Positions 8,073 through 11,861 of a DNA stretch of 11,861 nt are shown one piece after another (position 1 is the stretch's first letter; each line of letters opens with the position of its first letter). A program made the translations under genes and the position numbers. Source of the DNA: Planctomycetota bacterium (lineage in GTDB: Bacteria; Planctomycetota; UBA1135; GCA-002686595); contig SCVU01000696.1 of NCBI GenBank assembly GCA_004296785.1, positions 1 through 11,861 on the forward strand, read 5' to 3'. The notes beneath the pieces were generated by a model. The model worked only from the letters and a program-made list of their open reading frames with translations, did no database searches and had not been told where the DNA came from.

Positions 8073-8750
8073 TCACCGGAACATCGCGAGGAGTTCCCGG
8101 CATTCGCGCCCGACGGATTCGGGAGCACCCGGATGGTGGAACGCGACGACCTGCTTCAACGCGCGCAGGAAGTCGGCCTGCGCGCGCTCGTACTCCGAGT
8201 AGATCGCGCGCGGCTCGGCGTTCCAGTCGCGCGCGATGTCGGCGAGCGAGCGTCCCTCCTGGAAGACGAGGCGCAGCAGCTCGACGCGCTTCTCGGCTCC
8301 CGGTCCGCCGTCGCGCGCGAGCAGCGACTGGCGCTGCACGGCCTCGCCGAGCAGCGATGTCGCCCACGCGCGGTCGAAGATGCGCGAGAGCGATGCCTCC
8401 GCGATCGGGAGCTGCTCGGCGTGGAACGATTGCTGGCCGGCCGCGTCGCGCACGCGGACGCGCGCCGACTCGACGCGCAGCGCGACGTTGCGCACGACGC
8501 CGAACAGGTAGGCGCGGAAGCCGCGCCGGTCGCCCGAGCCCGCGCGCGCGAGCACGCCGTCCTCGCGCAGGCACTCGACGAAGACTTCTTGCACCGCGTC
8601 CTGCAGCTCGTCGCCGAGCAGCCGATCCTTCCAGCGCGCGTGCAAGTACGCGCGGATCACGGGCAGGTAGCGATGCGTGAACTCGGTGCGCGCTGCGCTG
8701 TCCCCCGCAGCGGCCCCTTCGATGAGCGTCCAGCAGGTCGCCTCGGCCAT
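8073..8750 (-). CDS. ECF-like RNA polymerase sigma factor linked to a Ser/Thr kinase
   Basis: This encodes 225 residues. Region 2 covers about 12-95, with DELQDAVQEVFVE at 47-59 as region 2.2 and FRAYLFGVVRNVALR at 78-92 as regions 2.3-2.4. Region 4 covers about 145-198, with RLVFQEGRSLADIARDWN as the helix-turn-helix entry and the recognition-helix area SEYERAQADFLRAL. There is no region 1.1 or 3, as in ECF sigma factors. The start at 8750 gives the normal length; the frame is open far upstream, but that part overlaps the next gene. No Shine-Dalgarno is visible, and an inverted repeat ends one base before the ATG. No anti-sigma gene is present; the 3-base gap to the kinase suggests the kinase is the regulator. 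One acidic position of the usual D-A-E-D type region 2.2 reads Gln here. Target promoters are unknown. Confidence 0.9.
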   Translation of the reverse strand: MAEATCWTLIEGAAAGDSAARTEFTHRYLPVIRAYLHARWKDRLLGDELQDAVQEVFVECLREDGVLARAGSGDRRGFRAYLFGVVRNVALRVESARVRVRDAAGQQSFHAEQLPIAEASLSRIFDRAWATSLLGEAVQRQSLLARDGGPGAEKRVELLRLVFQEGRSLADIARDWNAEPRAIYSEYERAQADFLRALKQVVAFHHPGAPESVGRECRELLAMFR

Positions 8751-8751
8751 C

Positions 8752-8774
8752 GGCGTAGCGGCCCATGCTACGCC
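8752..8774 (-). promoter_or_regulatory. Perfect 8-bp inverted repeat directly before the sigma start codon
   Basis: GGCGTAGC (8752-8759) and GCTACGCC (8767-8774) are perfect complements with a 7-base spacer. On the minus strand the repeat ends one base before the sigma ATG. In RNA it would place the whole ribosome binding region in a stem-loop (the loop reads ATGGGCC), which could limit translation of the sigma-kinase pair. As DNA it could be a dimeric operator. Which of these applies cannot be told from sequence alone. Confidence 0.5.
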
Positions 8775-8775
8775 A

Positions 8776-8798
8776 ACGGCCGCCCGGTTGCGGGCCGT
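8776..8798 (-). terminator. Candidate hairpin terminator downstream of the propeller gene
   Basis: On the minus strand the bases form an 8-bp stem in two blocks (ACGG/CCGT outside, CCCG/CGGG inside) with a CAAC loop and a 3-base bulge. It lies about 50 bases past the propeller stop. No T-tract follows, so termination is uncertain, and read-through into the sigma gene remains possible. Confidence 0.3.
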
Positions 8799-8848
8799 AC
8801 CCGCGGTCCCGGCAGTTCCCGCGGCCGCAGCCGCAGGCGAGGCACGCG

Positions 8849-11128
8849 CTACTCGCCGACCGTCAGCCGCAACACGTTCGAATTCGCGATGTTCGCGAAG
8901 GCCGGGCACGGTGAGCTCGGCACGAGGCCGACGATCCAATCGACGTTGGCCACGACACCGATCGCGGACACGTCGCACGGGATCGGCAGGGTCAGGCTGG
9001 CGGATCCACCGACCGGGATCTTCGTGTACGTGATGCCGGGCAGCGGAGCGTTGCACGAGCCGCACGGCATCCACGTCGCGGCGAAGCTGAGGTTCAGCAC
9101 GGCAACCGCCGCGGCCGGACTCGCGCCGCTCAGCGTAATCGCGAACGTCTTGTTGCCGATCGCGGCCGCACCGGAGACCGCGGCGAATCCGCCGCCCGCG
9201 CAGCCGCCGCCGAGATTCACGACGCTGCCGCCGGCGCTCTCCATCGTGAACTTCTGGGTTTGAATCGAACCGACGAAGCCCGGCGCCACGTTCGTCGCTT
9301 CGAACGCGCCCATGCCGCGGTCTCCGGTGCCGCCGCCGCTGCGCTGCGACGCGAGCTCGACGTTGCCGTCGTAGGACGTCGTGCCGGTGCCGAAGGTCTT
9401 CGTCGTCCCGCAGGCGAGGCAATCCGCTGGATCGAGCTCGCGGTAGTAGACGTCGTAGTCGAGCGCGCTGACGTGATCGGCCCAGGCCACCGCGTACTTC
9501 GTGATGCCGCTCGAGCCACCGACCAGCACGATCGCCGGATCGACCTCGGCGTCGTTCACGCCAGCTTCGACGACGACCTCGGGACCGACGGTCGAAGGGC
9601 CGACCCCGTCGATGTGGACCCTGAAGCAGTGGACGTCGTACTCGCCGAGGCCCGGCGCAGGCCGCCGCTCGTAGACGACCACGAAATCGCTGCCGTCTCC
9701 GTCGACGTCCGCATCCTCTTCATCGGGCCCGGTGTCGGTGGAGAGCAGGAACTCCGTGGCTGCGGCAACCATGCCGTTGGAGTCGACGACGATGCCGATG
9801 ATGTCGTGATCTCCGCCGAAGTACCAAGGGAACAGGTGCTGCCACACGATCACGTAACGACCCGTTCCACCGCCGGACTTGGAGATGCTGGGCTTGCCGT
9901 CCACTCCGTCGGAGTGGGGAACGGAGCACGGCACCGCGTAGTTGGCCGCCACCGATGGATCGCCGGAGCTCGGCACGGATACGGCCGCTCCGCGGATGCC
10001 GGCCCAGCGCTGGTTCCAGACGACCTGGACATTGCTGAACCCGACGCGGGACTCGCCTCCGGCGTCGGCGTCGATCTCGTCGGCCGGGTCCGACGCGATC
10101 GTCACCAGGCTCGACATGGCGCCGTCCGACGCGTTGACCGCGCGGCAGACGATGTCGTGCAGCCCCAGCACCGACGGACCCTGCTGCCACGCCACGAGGA
10201 AGCGATTGGCGCCGTTGTTGTTCGCGACGGTCGGGCTCAGCGACACCGTCGACGCGCCGAGCTCCAACAGGATCATCGGGCCGATCAGCCCGCCCGCTGA
10301 GGCGACGCGCTGCGCGTAGACGTCGAAGTCCATGCTCGACCATTGCCGCTCCCACGCGACGAGATACGCGTCGGTCGTGAGGTCGTAGGCGATGTCGGGA
10401 TCGCTGCTGTCGGAGCCGTCCGAGACCATCTGATTGCCGCCGAGCAGCGGATCGAGCGTCAACGGCAGCGCGGCGCTCGCGACGAAGTCCGCCGGGAGTG
10501 AGAGCTCGAGGTGCTCGCCGTCGAAGCGCAGATCGCCCGCGACCGTCCTGCCCGTCGCGTCGATCCCGGTGACTCCCCCGTACACGAAGCTGCCGTAGCC
10601 CGGCGCTTCGAAGCGCAGTCCGTTCGGGAAGCTGCCGCGGCCTTCCGCGACGAGCGACGTGTGCACGTGCGCGCGCACCACGAGATCCCCGTCGACTTCG
10701 GGCAGCGCCGCGAAGACGAAGCGTTGCTCGAGCCCGTCGCGCTGCACGATGTACTCCTCGCGAATCGATGCGGTGCGTGCGTAGGCGGCGACGAGCCCGT
10801 CGTGCGATGGCTCGACGGACCACGCCGAGCCGAGCAGTTCGTGCGAGCCGACGCGGATCGACGCGAGCTCGTACGACAGTGTGCCGCGCTCGGGCGCCTG
10901 CGAGCCGAGCAGCGTCGTGTACGTGAATCCTCCGGGCGCGAATGCGACCTTATACGTGGGTCCGACGCCGTGCAGCGCTCCGTTGACGACGTCGAGGCCG
11001 ACGGCATCGCGCAGTGCGTGCCCGCGCTCGATCGACGGGTGCGCAGCCTGCGCTGCGGTCAGTGACGCGACGCTCGACGCTGCGCCAACGGCGATCACGG
11101 AGAGGGCGATGAACGAGTGGATGCGCAT
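8849..11128 (-). CDS. Secreted protein with predicted seven-bladed propeller and cysteine-bearing C-terminal domain
   Basis: This encodes 759 residues. A Sec signal peptide covers 1-28 (MRIHSF, hydrophobic core, SLTAAQA) with likely cleavage after A28 or A29. Residues 30-232 form a beta-rich domain ending LPLTLDPLLGGNQ, like modules found before repeats in other bacterial surface proteins. Residues 235-633 hold seven degenerate repeats, each with a hydrophobic strand ending in an aromatic residue: YLVAWE, FLVAWQ, VQVVWN, YVIVWQ, FVVVYE, YAVAWA and a weak GMGAFE. The aromatics at 259, 314, 371, 429, 486, 549 and 609 are 55-63 apart, matching propeller blades. Residues 634-759 form a separate domain with GGGC (C643), C-G-S-C (C689, C692), C718 and C741. 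No catalytic motif was recognised; binding or structural roles are likely. The start is supported by GAGGAG 8 bases upstream. It follows its paralog by 15 bases, so they are probably one operon. Confidence 0.85.
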   Translation of the reverse strand: MRIHSFIALSVIAVGAASSVASLTAAQAAHPSIERGHALRDAVGLDVVNGALHGVGPTYKVAFAPGGFTYTTLLGSQAPERGTLSYELASIRVGSHELLGSAWSVEPSHDGLVAAYARTASIREEYIVQRDGLEQRFVFAALPEVDGDLVVRAHVHTSLVAEGRGSFPNGLRFEAPGYGSFVYGGVTGIDATGRTVAGDLRFDGEHLELSLPADFVASAALPLTLDPLLGGNQMVSDGSDSSDPDIAYDLTTDAYLVAWERQWSSMDFDVYAQRVASAGGLIGPMILLELGASTVSLSPTVANNNGANRFLVAWQQGPSVLGLHDIVCRAVNASDGAMSSLVTIASDPADEIDADAGGESRVGFSNVQVVWNQRWAGIRGAAVSVPSSGDPSVAANYAVPCSVPHSDGVDGKPSISKSGGGTGRYVIVWQHLFPWYFGGDHDIIGIVVDSNGMVAAATEFLLSTDTGPDEEDADVDGDGSDFVVVYERRPAPGLGEYDVHCFRVHIDGVGPSTVGPEVVVEAGVNDAEVDPAIVLVGGSSGITKYAVAWADHVSALDYDVYYRELDPADCLACGTTKTFGTGTTSYDGNVELASQRSGGGTGDRGMGAFEATNVAPGFVGSIQTQKFTMESAGGSVVNLGGGCAGGGFAAVSGAAAIGNKTFAITLSGASPAAAVAVLNLSFAATWMPCGSCNAPLPGITYTKIPVGGSASLTLPIPCDVSAIGVVANVDWIVGLVPSSPCPAFANIANSNVLRLTVGE

Positions 11129-11143
11129 GGTTCGTGCTCCTCG

Positions 11144-11857
11144 CTACTGCAACGTGACTTGGAGCGCGTTCGAGAGGGCGGCTCCGATGGGGGTGCATCC
11201 GAACGCGTCCGACAACGTCGCCCACTGCTCGTAGAAGGTCGTACCGGACAGCGACGGGTCGTTGGGGATGTCCGTCGTCAGGCTGTTGGCGCCGATCGGC
11301 CCGGTCGTGCCGGCGGGGTACACGAAGCCCGTGAACGGATTGGGGACGATCGTGCAGAACCCGCAGCTCACGTCGATGCGCTCGAAGCTGAGCACGAGGA
11401 AGCTCGGTCCGCTGACGAGCGACGCGCTCAGCGTGTGCGTGAAGTGCGAGTTGGGCTTGGGCGGGCAGTCGGTGCCGGCCGTGCCGCCCGAGCAGCCGCC
11501 GCCGAGATTCGCGACGGATCCGCCGACGAACCCGTCGAGCCGCTGCGCGGAGATCGAGCTGCTGCCGAAGCCGAGCGGCACGCTCTCCCAGACCGCGAAG
11601 GCGTCGTTGGGAGCTCCGCCGGCGAGCCTCTGCGAGCACAGCTCTAGCCCGTAGTTCGCGAGCCCCCCCGAGACCGAATACGGGTTCTCGCAGATCGCGC
11701 AGTCGCCGGGGCGCACCCCGATGAGTCGGAGCTCCGAGCCGAATCCGGAGCTCAGCGCACGCGACCACCCGACGATGTGCGTGTCACCCGTGAACGCCGT
11801 CGCCGGGTCGAGCTCGTCGAGGGCGTTGGCAGCGAAGACGTGGGACGCACCGACAGC
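11144..11857 (-). CDS. Paralogous secreted repeat protein, C-terminal part (5' end missing or interrupted)
   Basis: This is 237 codons of the 3' end of a paralog of the next gene. Two propeller-type strands are visible, THIVGWS and AFAVWES, with their Trp residues 59 apart, the same period as in the neighbour. The C-terminal domain then begins with GGSVANLGGGCSGG, nearly identical to GGSVVNLGGGCAGG in the neighbour, and later has a matching C-G-F-C. The frame has a GTG at 11716, but the first repeat strand lies upstream of it, so the GTG is not the true start. The frame stays coding-like up to 11857, where TGA at 11858-11860 interrupts it, one base from the window end. Either a frameshift or nonsense mutation broke the gene, or the reading frame changes at the edge. 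No signal peptide is visible. Function is unknown, but it was probably secreted like its neighbour. Confidence 0.7.
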   Translation of the reverse strand, partial: AVGASHVFAANALDELDPATAFTGDTHIVGWSRALSSGFGSELRLIGVRPGDCAICENPYSVSGGLANYGLELCSQRLAGGAPNDAFAVWESVPLGFGSSSISAQRLDGFVGGSVANLGGGCSGGTAGTDCPPKPNSHFTHTLSASLVSGPSFLVLSFERIDVSCGFCTIVPNPFTGFVYPAGTTGPIGANSLTTDIPNDPSLSGTTFYEQWATLSDAFGCTPIGAALSNALQVTLQ

Positions 11858-11861
11858 TCAC

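Noticed and set aside
5709..9263. A very long plus-strand open frame (about 1180 codons) opposite the kinase and sigma genes
   Set aside because: Its translation is an Arg/Ala/Glu-rich mixture with no recognisable motif, while the minus strand encodes clear kinase and sigma motifs. Long antisense frames are expected where the third codon position is nearly always G or C.
11144..11716. A complete short gene starting at GTG 11716
   Set aside because: A coding-like repeat strand lies upstream in the same frame, there is no signal peptide after the GTG, and the start would cut through a repeat.

Overview
The window is very GC-rich (roughly 70% by eye) with strong third-position GC, and looks like Planctomycetota. 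This rests on three things. First, the Ser/Thr kinase has a DWG motif in place of DFG and C-terminal TPR-region signatures typical of planctomycete kinases (an 'ALDQWAAARR'-like stretch, and a tail of the form 'LGGVRDAAALAELAPAERTTW..LW'). Second, an ECF-type sigma factor is coupled to that kinase. Third, two large secreted repeat proteins share a cysteine-bearing C-terminal domain of a kind I associate with planctomycete extracellular proteins. The phylum is an inference with fairly good support; I cannot name a genus. No rRNA, tRNA, CRISPR array or insertion sequence was seen.

Layout. At the left edge (minus strand) is the 5' end of a putative lipoprotein gene, preceded on the same strand by a small NAD(P)-binding epimerase-like gene. 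Divergent from these, on the plus strand, is comM/yifB, the only clear plus-strand gene. It converges on a minus-strand CPA2-type Na+/H+ antiporter. Upstream of the antiporter, on the same strand, is a small three-helix membrane protein of unknown function.

The right two thirds is entirely minus strand. Reading in the direction of transcription from the right edge, it holds a secreted repeat protein whose 5' end is missing or interrupted at the window edge, then a complete paralogous secreted protein with a predicted seven-bladed propeller, then an ECF-like sigma factor, then a 1125-residue transmembrane Ser/Thr kinase with TPRs. The sigma stop and kinase start are 3 bases apart, so translation is probably coupled. 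A perfect 8-bp inverted repeat sits 1 base before the sigma start codon.

Working together. The sigma-kinase pair is probably a signalling unit in which the membrane kinase controls the sigma factor, as described for other ECF/kinase pairs. The two repeat proteins are probably surface or secreted proteins made from one operon; whether the sigma/kinase unit controls them cannot be decided from this sequence. The left-hand genes (epimerase, ComM, antiporter) look like ordinary housekeeping or stress functions. Every gap between genes is shorter than 200 bases; the gaps that hold visible structure are listed as features.
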